From the NCBI RefSeq assembly GCF_001613465.1, contig NZ_BDCK01000024.1, forward strand, positions 62,001 through 126,000: a DNA stretch of 64,000 bases. Direction: 5' to 3'. A program made the position numbers and the translations under genes. Of the stretch, positions 46,413 through 54,892 are shown in pieces. Positions within the stretch are counted from its first letter, which is position 1, and every line of letters begins with the position of its first letter. This stretch comes from Nocardia niwae NBRC 108934 = DSM 45340. Its GTDB lineage: Bacteria > Actinomycetota > Actinomycetes > Mycobacteriales > Mycobacteriaceae. Below the pieces are notes generated by a model. It saw only the letters and a list, made by a program, of their open reading frames with translations, was not told the DNA's origin and did not search any database.

Positions 46413-47168
46413 TCAGTCTCCGGACCCCGGGGCGAGAATGCCGTCCAGCAGCCTGGCCAGGCCGAACTCGAACGCACCGTAGGGGTCGGCGGGTGCCTGG
46501 TACAGTTCGCCGACCGCGGCCCCGACGCGTGACGAGAGCGGGAAACGACTCGGCGACATGAGTTGGGCCAGCAGCGGGCCGTGCACCTCCCACCACCGTT
46601 CGTCGCTCATCCGCCCGGTCTCCCGGGCCGCGGCGACCGCCATGCGCGCGTTTCCGGTCGCGAACTCCGACAGCACCGCGATCACCCGGTCCATCGCCAC
46701 GTCCGGCAGACCGAGCCCGTCGATCGCGGCGAGCTGGCGTTCGTAGCGGCGCATCCGTCCCGGCCCGAGCACGAGCCGCCACGGCGGGACGTCGAGCAGC
46801 CAGGGATGGGCGACGATTTCCGCGCGGACCCGCCGGGCCACAGCGGCGAGGCGCTCGCGCGGCGGCAGATCGCCGGGGATGGGCGGATCCTCGTCGGCGA
46901 CCGCGTCGACCATCAGCACCGTCAGCGCGTCCTTGCTGGGCACGTAGGTGTAGAGACCCATCGGCCGCAGCCCGAGTTCGGCGGCGACGGAGCGGATGGA
47001 GACCTTCTCGTAGCCCTCGCGGTCGGCGAGCGCGACGGCTGCCGCGACCACCGCGTCGACGCTGACGGTCTGCTTCGGACCGCGTCCCGCCGGACGCGGC
47101 GGAAGTTCGTGCCGCCACAGCAGCTCCAACAGCCGCCTGGCCTGGTCGAGTGCGTTGTCCTCGCTCAC
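46413..47168 (-). CDS. TetR-family repressor (TetR_C-type)
   Basis: A 251-residue repressor. The helix-turn-helix is at about residues 45-85 (VSIRSVAAELGLRPMGLYTYVPSKDALT), preceded by a 35-residue N-terminal extension. The ligand domain resembles the tetracycline-repressor C-terminal family. GTG 47168 begins MSEDNALD. It is divergent from the SNF2 helicase gene, and two near-identical operator-like repeats lie in the 119 bases between the annotated starts. It probably represses both itself and the helicase pair. Confidence 0.88.
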   Translation of the reverse strand: MSEDNALDQARRLLELLWRHELPPRPAGRGPKQTVSVDAVVAAAVALADREGYEKVSIRSVAAELGLRPMGLYTYVPSKDALTVLMVDAVADEDPPIPGDLPPRERLAAVARRVRAEIVAHPWLLDVPPWRLVLGPGRMRRYERQLAAIDGLGLPDVAMDRVIAVLSEFATGNARMAVAAARETGRMSDERWWEVHGPLLAQLMSPSRFPLSSRVGAAVGELYQAPADPYGAFEFGLARLLDGILAPGSGD

Positions 47169-47190
47169 CGGTTCCCTTGGAATGAATTCG

Positions 47191-47232
47191 GTACGGTGTA
47201 CGTTGTCACATTACTCCGTACGCTATACGTTG
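47191..47232. promoter_or_regulatory. Tandem operator-like repeats between TetR and SNF2 genes
   Basis: Two 15-base units, gtacggtgtacgttg (47191-47205) and gtacgctatacgttg (47218-47232), start 27 bases apart and differ at two positions. The first contains the palindrome GTAC-GGT-GTAC; the second CGTA-CGCTA-TACG (arms one base wider). This fits binding of two TetR dimers. The second unit overlaps the helicase promoter. Confidence 0.6.
47203..47231 (+). promoter_or_regulatory. Promoter of the SNF2 helicase gene
   Basis: TTGTCA (47203-47208), a 17-base spacer, and TACGTT (47226-47231) form a good -35/-10 pair. The -10 lies inside the second operator-like repeat, so repressor binding would block RNA polymerase. 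Confidence 0.5.
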
Positions 47233-47287
47233 ATTTGAGGGGTGCGCCCTGCCCAGCACACACGCCACATACCTACCGGATCGGCAC

Positions 47288-49051
47288 ATGTTCGCACTCT
47301 GGTCCTGGACCGGGTTCGCCACCGGCCCGTTCCCGGACGGTCCAGGTGAGCGCGGAACCGTCGCGCTGGCCGTCCCGGTCTCGGACGGAGCCCTCATGGT
47401 CGCCGATGTGGACGCCGTCCTGCTCGATCCCGAGACTTTCGCCGACTCGACGCCCGAGCAGCCCGGCGAGTCGGTCCTGTCCTGGCAGCGGATCGTGCGC
47501 TCCGTTCTCGCGGACCCGGCCGGGGAGCCGCTCGACACGGAAGCCGATGCCCTGCCCGTCGCCGCCCACGCGGTGCCGGACGCGTCCGGCACGGCGATCG
47601 TCTCCGCGCAACGCGCGCTGCGCGTCCTGCGCGACACCGAGGCGGTCACCGCGGACCTGCGGGCGACGTTGAAGGCGCGACTGCGGCCGTACCAGGCCCG
47701 CGGAGTCGGCTGGCTGCGCGAAACGGTGGCCGCGCACGGCGGCGCGGTGCTCGCCGACGAGATGGGGCTCGGAAAAACCGTCCAGACCATCGGTTTCCTG
47801 CTCGACCGAGCCGCGGCGGGCCCGCAACTGGTGGTGTGCCCGACCTCACTGGTCGGCAACTGGGCACACGAGATCGGCCGGTTCGCACCGGGGCTGCGGG
47901 TGGTCGTCTGGCGCGGCGGCGCCATCGCCGTCGACGCGGAAACCATCGTCGTCACCGGGTATCCCACCTTGCGGCTGCACGGACGGCTGCTGGCCCAGCA
48001 GAGCTGGGCAACGGCCGTCTTCGATGAGGCGCAGGCATTGAAGAACCCACGCACCCAGGTCGCGAAGGCCGCGCGCGCGATCGACGCGGCCGCCACGGTC
48101 GCGCTCACCGGCACGCCGGTGGAGAACCATCTCGACGAGTTGTGGGCCCTGCTGCACCTGGTGGCGCCCCGGCTGTTCGGGCACCGGACCCAGTTCCGGC
48201 GCCGCTTCGTACGGCCGATCCACGAGGGGTCGGCAGCCGCCGCGGCGCGGTTGCGCGACACCATCGAACCGGTGCTGCTGGCCCGCACGAAAAGCCAGGT
48301 CGCCGCCGCCCTGCCCGCGAAGATCCACAGCGACCTGCTCTGCGATCTCACTGCCGAGCAAGAGCAGCTCTACGACCAGCTGCTCGACAAAGCCGTCGAT
48401 GACGGATTCGGCGCGGGCATCGAGCGCCACGGCCGCGTGCTCGCGGCGCTGACTGCGCTCAAACAGGTGTGCAACCATCCCGGGCTGATCACCGGCGACC
48501 TCGACGAGTTGGCCGGCCGGTCCGGAAAACTCGACCTGTGCACCGACATTGTCGCCACGAATCTCGAAACCGACAGCCCGACACTGATCTTCACCCAATA
48601 CCGGCAGACCGGTGAGTTGCTCGTGCGGCATCTGGCCGACCGGTTCGGGGTGACCGCGCCGTTCTTCCACGGCGGGCTCTCCCAGGCCGAGCGCGCCGAG
48701 ATCGTCGCCCGGTTCCAGGCCGAGGACGGACCCCCGGTGCTGGTGCTCAGCCTGCGCGCGGCGGGCACCGGGCTCACCCTGACCCGCGCCGCCGACGTCG
48801 TCCACTTCGATCGCTGGTGGAATCCCGCGGTGGAGGCACAGGCCTCCGACCGGGTGCACCGGATCGGCCAGACCCGCACGGTCACCGTCACCACGCTCAC
48901 CTCCACCACCACCGTGGAGGAGCACATCGCGGGCATGCACGACCGCAAAGCGGCACTGCGCGATCTCGGCGACGCGGCGGGGATAGCCACACTGGCCGCG
49001 CTGGACGACGACCAGCTGATCGAGATCCTGCGCCGCAAGAGGGAGAACTGA
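47288..49051 (+). CDS. SNF2-family helicase
   Basis: A 587-residue SNF2 ATPase (DNA translocase/helicase type). Walker A DEMGLGKT is at residues 157-164, the DEAQ box in VFDEAQALKNP, motif III TGTPVENHLDELW, and the second lobe has FFHGGLSQAERAE and QASDRVHRIGQ. It is compact: mycobacterial HelZ (Rv2101) is about 1,000 residues, with a much longer N-terminal region. ATG 47288 lacks a clear ribosome site; a CTG at 47249 in the same frame has GAGGGG 6 bases upstream and would add 13 residues. It is followed by a SWIM-finger gene with a one-base overlap. Confidence 0.9.
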   Translation: MFALWSWTGFATGPFPDGPGERGTVALAVPVSDGALMVADVDAVLLDPETFADSTPEQPGESVLSWQRIVRSVLADPAGEPLDTEADALPVAAHAVPDASGTAIVSAQRALRVLRDTEAVTADLRATLKARLRPYQARGVGWLRETVAAHGGAVLADEMGLGKTVQTIGFLLDRAAAGPQLVVCPTSLVGNWAHEIGRFAPGLRVVVWRGGAIAVDAETIVVTGYPTLRLHGRLLAQQSWATAVFDEAQALKNPRTQVAKAARAIDAAATVALTGTPVENHLDELWALLHLVAPRLFGHRTQFRRRFVRPIHEGSAAAAARLRDTIEPVLLARTKSQVAAALPAKIHSDLLCDLTAEQEQLYDQLLDKAVDDGFGAGIERHGRVLAALTALKQVCNHPGLITGDLDELAGRSGKLDLCTDIVATNLETDSPTLIFTQYRQTGELLVRHLADRFGVTAPFFHGGLSQAERAEIVARFQAEDGPPVLVLSLRAAGTGLTLTRAADVVHFDRWWNPAVEAQASDRVHRIGQTRTVTVTTLTSTTTVEEHIAGMHDRKAALRDLGDAAGIATLAALDDDQLIEILRRKREN

Positions 49052-49605
49052 TGGCGGACAACGAATTCGGCTACACGGCGTGGGGCATGGACTGGGTGCG
49101 GCTGGCCGAGCCGCTGCGCCAGACCCGGCCGGACCCGCTGTTGCCCCGCGCACGCAGCATCGCCCGCAACAACGGTGTACGGGCCACCGTCGAGGAACGG
49201 GTGGTGCGGGCCACCATCCACCGCGGCGGCCAGGCGTCGCTGACCCAGGTGGAGGTGGCGCCGCTGTCCCGGCAGACGATCACCGCCGTCGCCGGGATCG
49301 TTCCGGACCCGACCGTGCTGACCGACGACATGCACCGTGCCATCACGGCGGCCGGGATCTCGCTCGCGCCCGTGCTCGCGGGCGTCGACTGCTCGTGCAC
49401 GGCGCGCAAGGCGCGGTGCGTGCACGTCTTGGCCGTCTACTACGAGATGGCGCGGCGAGTCGACGAGGATCCGCGACTCGGTTTGGCGATCCAAGGCTAC
49501 TTCGCCGCCGCGCCCCGGGATGCGGACGAACCCGCACCGCAGGCGCGCTGGACCCCGATCGGCGCGCTGGACCCTCAGCGATTCTTCACGGTCACACCGG
49601 GCTGA
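49051..49605 (+). CDS. SWIM zinc-finger protein
   Basis: A 184-residue partner of the SNF2 helicase. A SWIM finger (C-x-C-x(n)-C-x-H) is seen in VDCSCTARKARCVHVLAVYYE at about residues 114-134. The rest is an alpha/beta region opening with FGYTAWGMDWVRLAEP. Its ATG overlaps the helicase TGA (TGATG), so translation is coupled. SNF2 and SWIM proteins pair in many bacteria, including Rv2101/Rv2102 by my recollection; a DNA-repair or DNA-handling role is likely but untested. Confidence 0.85.
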   Translation: MADNEFGYTAWGMDWVRLAEPLRQTRPDPLLPRARSIARNNGVRATVEERVVRATIHRGGQASLTQVEVAPLSRQTITAVAGIVPDPTVLTDDMHRAITAAGISLAPVLAGVDCSCTARKARCVHVLAVYYEMARRVDEDPRLGLAIQGYFAAAPRDADEPAPQARWTPIGALDPQRFFTVTPG

Positions 49606-50102
49606 ACGGCGGGACGGAAGTCCACACGACCGCTCGGGGCGCCGCCGCTCGCCGGAGCGACCCGCCCCGGGCGGCGTCGTCGGCGAGACACGGCGGGAGC
49701 CGAGCACCACGGCGGCAGCCTCAGCGCATACCGCCCAGCCGAACCGGGCGGCGTGGTAGGTGAACACCGCTCAACCGAACACGTGAACGGCCGCGAGCGC
49801 GAAGGTGGGTCCGGCCCGGCGCGAGAGAATCCGGCCCAGTGCCTCCGCAGGCGGGGCTGTCCACCGACTCGACCGCACGTCGGCAACGCGATGAGCCGTC
49901 GAACGGCCTCGATCCCGGCAACGCGTGCACGATCCCGGCAGGCTGACAGCGGTGCACGACATCGACAGCACCGCGACCATGCGCGCGATCAGCCGGCAGG
50001 CCCGAGTGACCGTCAGGCAGGCTCGGATGCCACCGCCTCGCCCCTGGCATCGACCCGAGAGGACCGATACCCGCGTGCATCGACCGCTGCCGGGCCAGGA
50101 CA
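49606..50102. other. Intergenic stretch without a supported gene
   Basis: Almost 500 bases after the SWIM gene and before the end of the methyltransferase gene. Several readings are open but none has a ribosome site, family feature or consistent codon bias. No clear hairpin of more than 8 bp was seen. Confidence 0.4.
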
Positions 50103-50672
50103 TCAGTCCGGCCGCCGGGCCCGGAAGCGGAAACTTCCCGCACCGGTGTCGATCTCGACGTCGGTGAAGCCGATCCGGCGCAGCCGGTCGGCGGCCGTCT
50201 CCGGAGGCACGGGCACACAGGTGTCCCCGAGGTGCACGAGCCGGAACAATCGGCCGTCGAGCCCGTCGCTGCCCGCGAACACACCGCCCGGACGCAGCAC
50301 CCGCAGGGCTTCGGCGAACAACGCGTCCTGCTTGCCGGGTGTCGGCACGTGGTGCAGCATCGTGAAGCAGACCACGGAATCGAATCGGTCCGGCGGCAGC
50401 GGCATCTCGGCGCCGTCGCCGTCGATCACCGTCATCGCCGCACCGTGCCGGTCGCGCAAGCGCGCGGCCAGCGCCGGATCGATCTCTACGCCGGTGAGCG
50501 CGGAGGTGCGGGCCAGTAGCGCGGACACGTTCGCGCCGTAGCCGGGACCGATCTCCACGGTGTCGGCGCCGAGGTCCAGGCCGGACAGCGCCCACGGCAC
50601 GATGCGCGTCGCACTGGCCTTCTCCCACATCGACGAGCGGCACAGCAATCGGTGAAAGATGTTCATCGCCAT
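50103..50672 (-). CDS. Class I SAM-dependent methyltransferase
   Basis: A 189-residue methyltransferase. The SAM motif I is VEIGPGYGANV, with the acidic end of strand 2 in TGVEIDPAL and a motif-IV region VVCFTMLHHVPTP. It belongs to the large small-molecule methyltransferase (UbiE/Methyltransf_11) group. ATG 50672 is used; a second ATG six bases later is equally placed for the ribosome. It is divergent from an AraC regulator with 55 bases between starts, so the regulator may control it. Confidence 0.85.
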   Translation of the reverse strand: MAMNIFHRLLCRSSMWEKASATRIVPWALSGLDLGADTVEIGPGYGANVSALLARTSALTGVEIDPALAARLRDRHGAAMTVIDGDGAEMPLPPDRFDSVVCFTMLHHVPTPGKQDALFAEALRVLRPGGVFAGSDGLDGRLFRLVHLGDTCVPVPPETAADRLRRIGFTDVEIDTGAGSFRFRARRPD

Positions 50673-50727
50673 ACCTGTCACGCTAGGAACGGATCCCGCC
50701 GGGCACGACAAGCTACGGTGACAAACT

Positions 50728-51495
50728 GTGTCGCAGAACGGCCACGCCGAGGTTCATCCCGCCCCGACCGGAGCGACCGCCATGGTGTTCGGAGTCGGCG
50801 TGCTGCCCGCAGGACACTGGTTCGGCTTACACGAACATCCGCAGCACCAGATCGCCTGGGCCTCACGCGGCGTCCTCGCCGTCGAGGTCGACGACAGCCG
50901 CTGGGTGTTGCCGCCGACGAGGGCGCTGTGGATCCCCGCGGGCATCGCCCACCGCACCGGCACCTCCGACGGAGCGGCGATGCGCGGCATCTTCCTCGAC
51001 CCCGGCCGGTGCGCTGTCGACTTCGGCGCACCGACCATGTTGCGCGTGACCCGGCTTCTGCACGAACTGTTCGACCTGCTCACCACGGCCGACACCACGC
51101 CGCAGCGGCGAGCGCGCGCCGAAGCGGTGGTGTTCGATCTGCTCGAGCCCGTCGAGGTCATCCCGATCGGCGCACATCCGCCGACCGATACCCGGGCGCG
51201 GCAGGTGGCCGACGCCCTCACCGCCGATCCGGCCGACCCGAGGACGCTCGCCGAATTCGCCGCCCACGTCGCGGCCAGCCCGCGCACCTTGGCCCGGTTG
51301 TTCGTCTCGGAAACCGGCCTCGGCTTCGCCCACTGGCGCACGCAGATCCGGTTGGCCGCTTCCCTGCCGCTGCTGGCCGAGGGCCTCCCGATCGCCCGGA
51401 TCGCCGGCCGCGTCGGTTACGGAACGCCGAGCGCTTACGTCGCGGCGTTCCGGCGGGCGGTCGGCGTTCCGCCCGGGCGGTATTTCGGTGGCTGA
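50728..51495 (+). CDS. AraC-family regulator with cupin domain
   Basis: A 255-residue activator. A cupin sensor domain (residues 20-100) has HEHPQHQIAW with metal-type His residues; the double helix-turn-helix of AraC/XylS occupies about 160-250 (LAEFAAHVAASPRTLARLF and IARIAGRVGYGTPSAYVAAFRR). GTG 50728 starts it. Divergent from the methyltransferase, and abutting the convergent SDR gene. Confidence 0.9.
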   Translation: MSQNGHAEVHPAPTGATAMVFGVGVLPAGHWFGLHEHPQHQIAWASRGVLAVEVDDSRWVLPPTRALWIPAGIAHRTGTSDGAAMRGIFLDPGRCAVDFGAPTMLRVTRLLHELFDLLTTADTTPQRRARAEAVVFDLLEPVEVIPIGAHPPTDTRARQVADALTADPADPRTLAEFAAHVAASPRTLARLFVSETGLGFAHWRTQIRLAASLPLLAEGLPIARIAGRVGYGTPSAYVAAFRRAVGVPPGRYFGG

Positions 51496-52236
51496 TCAGG
51501 CGTTGGTGCCGCTGTCCACGGTGAGGAGCGCACCGGTCACGCTGCGGCCGGAGGGCCCGGCCAGGAAGGCCACCGTAGCCGCCACATCGTCGGCGGCGCC
51601 GAACCGGCCCAGCGCGGTCAGTTCTCGCTGCCGCTGTGCGTGAGCGCCGTCCCCGGGGTTCATGTCGGTGTCGGTGGAGCCGGGCTGCACGAGGTTCACC
51701 GTGATCGCACGCGGCCCCAGTTCGCGCGCCAGCGCCTTGGTGAAGCCGTTGAGGGCGGACTTGCTGAGGTTGTAGAGCGTCACACCGTCGAACGGCGCGT
51801 GATCGGTGAGGTTGGTGCCGATGCTGATGATCCGTCCACCGTCGGTCATGTGCGCGACCGCGGCCTGCGCACCGACGAACGCGGCGCGGGCGTGCACGCC
51901 GAGCGCGTTGTCGATCTCGGCGACGGTGAATTCCTCGAACGGCTTCGCGGGAAAGATTCCCGCGTTGTTGATCAGGATGTCCAGCCGGCCGAGTTCGGAC
52001 GCGGCGCGGTCCACCGCCGCGCGCACGGCCGTGGCGTCGGCGCTGTCGGCCTGGATCGCGATGGCTCGGCGGCCGAGTGCCTCGAGCTCGCCGACCACCG
52101 CCTTCGCCTGTCCTTCGGCCTGCTGGTAGGTCAGCGCCACGTCCGCGCCCGCGGCGGCGAGGCGGCGCGCGATCGCCGCTCCGATCCCGCGGCTCCCCCC
52201 GGTGACCAGCGCGACCTTGCCCGTCAACTCCGACAT
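51496..52236 (-). CDS. SDR-family oxidoreductase
   Basis: A 246-residue short-chain dehydrogenase/reductase. The NAD(P) motif TGGSRGIG is at residues 12-19, NNAG at 90-93, and YNLSK gives catalytic Tyr155 and Lys159. The usual catalytic Ser before Tyr appears as Thr141 (SIGTN). GGAGGAG precedes ATG 52236. Divergent from a TetR gene across 104 bases that are AT-rich; such pairs usually mean the TetR controls the SDR. Substrate unknown. Confidence 0.9.
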   Translation of the reverse strand: MSELTGKVALVTGGSRGIGAAIARRLAAAGADVALTYQQAEGQAKAVVGELEALGRRAIAIQADSADATAVRAAVDRAASELGRLDILINNAGIFPAKPFEEFTVAEIDNALGVHARAAFVGAQAAVAHMTDGGRIISIGTNLTDHAPFDGVTLYNLSKSALNGFTKALARELGPRAITVNLVQPGSTDTDMNPGDGAHAQRQRELTALGRFGAADDVAATVAFLAGPSGRSVTGALLTVDSGTNA

Positions 52237-52254
52237 CGGTACTCCTCCAATTTT

Positions 52255-52327
52255 GTGCCGATCAATACATAAATAGCCAAGCGCATCCGCCACAGCGGTG
52301 TCAAGGGGTATATTTAACGATCGACAC
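52255..52327. promoter_or_regulatory. Divergent control region of the SDR and TetR genes
   Basis: An AT-rich patch with an inverted pair, gtgccgatc (52255-52263) and gatcgacac (52319-52327), matching at 8 of 9 positions. The arms are close to each gene's ribosome site, and TATATTTAA and CATAAATAG between them are -10-like. Candidate half-sites of the neighbouring TetR. Confidence 0.4.
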
Positions 52328-52340
52328 AGAAAGGGTCGGG

Positions 52341-52943
52341 ATGGCTGAACGGGGACGACCGCGCGCCTTCGATCGCGCCGAGGCGTTGCACCGTGCCATG
52401 GAGGTGTTCTGGGAGCACGGCTACGAGGGCGCCTCGATGAGCGACCTCACCGCCGCGATGGGGATCAACTCCCCCAGCCTCTACGCCGCGTTCGGCGGCA
52501 AGGAGGCGCTGTTCCGCGCGGCTGTCGAGCTCTACGGGCAGACCGACGGCGGCTACACCGCGCGCGCTCTGCGCGACGAGCCGACCGCGCGGGCCGCCAT
52601 CGAGTCGATGCTGCGCGACAACGCCCGGGCTTACACCGAGGCGAACAAGCCGCACGGGTGCATGGTCGTGCTCGCCGGCTCCACCTACACCACCCGCAAC
52701 ACGAGCATCCGCGATTTCCTGATCGACAAGCGCCGCGAGACGACCGAAGACATTCGGCGACGGCTGGAGCGCGGCGTCGCCGAGGGCGATCTACCGGAGG
52801 GCACCGACAGCACGGCATTGGCCGGTTTCTACACCACGGTGCTCTACGGACTGTCCATCCAGGCGCGAGACGGGGCGTCGCCGGCGGAACTCACCGCGGC
52901 CATCGACTGTGCCATGGCCGTCTGGCCGGCCCCGGTCGGCTGA
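52341..52943 (+). CDS. TetR/AcrR-family repressor
   Basis: A 200-residue repressor. The helix-turn-helix spans residues 9-55 (RAFDRAEALHRAMEVFWEHGYEG through SPSLYAAFGGKEAL). The ligand domain carries GCMVVLAG, typical of the YxaF/AcrR-like C-terminal group. ATG 52341 follows AAGGG. Likely controls the divergent SDR gene. Confidence 0.9.
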   Translation: MAERGRPRAFDRAEALHRAMEVFWEHGYEGASMSDLTAAMGINSPSLYAAFGGKEALFRAAVELYGQTDGGYTARALRDEPTARAAIESMLRDNARAYTEANKPHGCMVVLAGSTYTTRNTSIRDFLIDKRRETTEDIRRRLERGVAEGDLPEGTDSTALAGFYTTVLYGLSIQARDGASPAELTAAIDCAMAVWPAPVG

Positions 52944-52949
52944 CGCGGG

Positions 52950-54725
52950 CTACTTCCGGCGCAGCGCGGCGATGCGCTCACCGAGTTGCTCGGCCGAGGC
53001 CAGCGCCGTCGGCGGACCGCCGCACTCACGGCGCAACTCGCCGTGGATCACGCCGTGCGGTTTGCCGGTGCGATGGTGATGCATCGCCACCAGGCTGTTG
53101 AGCTCGCGCCGCAGCTCACCCAGCCGATCGGCCGTGGCGACGCGCTCCGCGGCGCCCGCCACCTGGGCGCCGGGATCGGGGACCGGCGCGGGCACACTGC
53201 GCTCGGCGACCTGCTTGGCCTGCCGCTCACGCAACAGCGCGCGCATCTGCTCGGCGTCCAACAGGCCGGGAATCCCCAGGTAGTCGGCTTCCTCGTCGCT
53301 GCCGGCGAAGGTCGCGGTACCGAACGAGGACCCGTCGTAGATCACCTGGTCGAGCTCGGCGTCGGCGGCCAGCGCGACGAACGACTTCTCCTGCTCGCCC
53401 GGCTCGTCCTGCTGCTTGTTCGCCTCGATCAACAGCTCGTCGTCGAGGGCGTTCTTCTCCCGGTGCGGCTTGCCGATGACGTGGTCGCGCTGCAACTCCA
53501 GCTGCGCGGCCAGATCCAGCAGCACCGGCACCGACGGCAGGAACACGGTCGCGGTCTCGCCGGACTTGCGGGCGCGCACGAACCGCCCGATCGCCTGCGC
53601 GAAGTACAGCGGCGTGGAGGCGCTGGTCGCGTACACCCCGACGGCCAGCCGCGGCACGTCGACGCCCTCGGACACCATGCGGACCGCGACCATCCAGGGC
53701 TGGGTGCTCCGGCTGAACTCGGCGATGCGACTGGAGGAGGCCGGGTCGTCGGAGAGCACCAGCGCGGGCTTCTCACCCGAGATGTGTTCCAGCAGTTCGG
53801 CATAATCACGGGCACGGTCCTGATCGGTGGCGATCACCAGGCCGCCCGCGTCGGGCATGCCGGAGGCGCGCTTCTGGCGCAGCCGGATGTCGGCGGCGCG
53901 CAGCACCGCGGAGATCCAGTCGCCCGCCGGGTCGAGCGCGGTCCGCCAGGCCCGGGCGGTCTGTTCGGCGTTCAGCGGCTCGCCGAGGCGCGCGGAGTAC
54001 TCTTCGCCCGCGCTGTCGCGCCAGTGCGCTTCGCCGGAATAGGCCAGGAAGACCACCGGCCGCACCACGCCGTCGGCAAGCGCCTCGGCGTAGCCGTAGG
54101 TGTGGTCGGCACGGGACTTCGGGAAACCCGACTCGTCGGGCTCGTAGACGACGAACGGGATCTGGCTGTCGTCGCTGCGGAACGGGGTACCGGTCAGCGC
54201 GAGGCGGCGGGTGGCGTCGCCGAAGGCCTCGGCGGTCGCGTCACCCCAGCTCTTCGCGTCGCCCGCGTGGTGGATCTCGTCGAGGATGACCAGCGTCCTG
54301 CGGTTCTCGGTGCGCACGCGATGGCGGGAGGGGTGCGCGGCGACCTGGGCGTAGGTGACCACGACGCCGTGATAGTCCCCCGAGGTGCCGCCGGTGGAGT
54401 TGGAGAAGCGCGAGTCCAGCGCGATCCCGGTGCGCGCAGCGGACTGGGCCCACTGGTGCTTGAGGTGCTCGGTCGGCGCGACCACCGTGATCTGGTCCAC
54501 GGTGCGGTCGGCCAGCAGTTCGGCGGCCACACGCAGCGCGAAGGTGGTCTTACCCGCGCCCGGAGTGGCCACGGCGAGGAAGTCTCGCGGTTTGGTGGCC
54601 AGATACTTCGTCAGCGCACGTCGCTGCCAGGCGCGAAGGGAGCCGCCCGAGGGCGTGCTCACCATTGTCGAATCGCCCGGCGTCTCCGCTTCTCCCGCCA
54701 CAGCGGCGCCACCCGACCCAGTCAC
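52950..54725 (-). CDS. DEAD/DEAH-type superfamily 2 helicase
   Basis: A 591-residue SF2 helicase. Walker A is ATPGAGKTTF (about residues 53-62), Walker B is the DEIHH variant, motif III LTGTPFRSD, and motif VI QAIGRFVRA. This layout is the type III restriction/UvrB-like helicase class, but no nuclease domain or modification gene accompanies it. The C-terminal 100 residues are hydrophilic and include the HHHRTGKPHG segment. GTG 54725. It converges with the TetR gene 6 bases away. DNA or RNA substrate is unknown. Confidence 0.88.
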   Translation of the reverse strand: MTGSGGAAVAGEAETPGDSTMVSTPSGGSLRAWQRRALTKYLATKPRDFLAVATPGAGKTTFALRVAAELLADRTVDQITVVAPTEHLKHQWAQSAARTGIALDSRFSNSTGGTSGDYHGVVVTYAQVAAHPSRHRVRTENRRTLVILDEIHHAGDAKSWGDATAEAFGDATRRLALTGTPFRSDDSQIPFVVYEPDESGFPKSRADHTYGYAEALADGVVRPVVFLAYSGEAHWRDSAGEEYSARLGEPLNAEQTARAWRTALDPAGDWISAVLRAADIRLRQKRASGMPDAGGLVIATDQDRARDYAELLEHISGEKPALVLSDDPASSSRIAEFSRSTQPWMVAVRMVSEGVDVPRLAVGVYATSASTPLYFAQAIGRFVRARKSGETATVFLPSVPVLLDLAAQLELQRDHVIGKPHREKNALDDELLIEANKQQDEPGEQEKSFVALAADAELDQVIYDGSSFGTATFAGSDEEADYLGIPGLLDAEQMRALLRERQAKQVAERSVPAPVPDPGAQVAGAAERVATADRLGELRRELNSLVAMHHHRTGKPHGVIHGELRRECGGPPTALASAEQLGERIAALRRK

Positions 54726-54892
54726 GCAGACGACCCTAGCGGCCCGGCACGGTGTGTCGCCAAACCGACGCGACGGTCGCGATGGGCATCACACGCCGTC
54801 GGGTGGGACGCTGGGTGTTCACCCGACGCCCACCGACACGTCGCGCGCACAGTCCGATGCCGATCGCCGAAGTGCGCGATGCTGTAAGCACG

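Noticed and set aside
52950-54725. Type III restriction enzyme
   Set aside because: The helicase core is similar, but there is no nuclease motif and no modification methylase next to it.
52986-54887. A 633-residue plus-strand reading over the helicase gene
   Set aside because: Antisense to all helicase motifs; no start context or domain.
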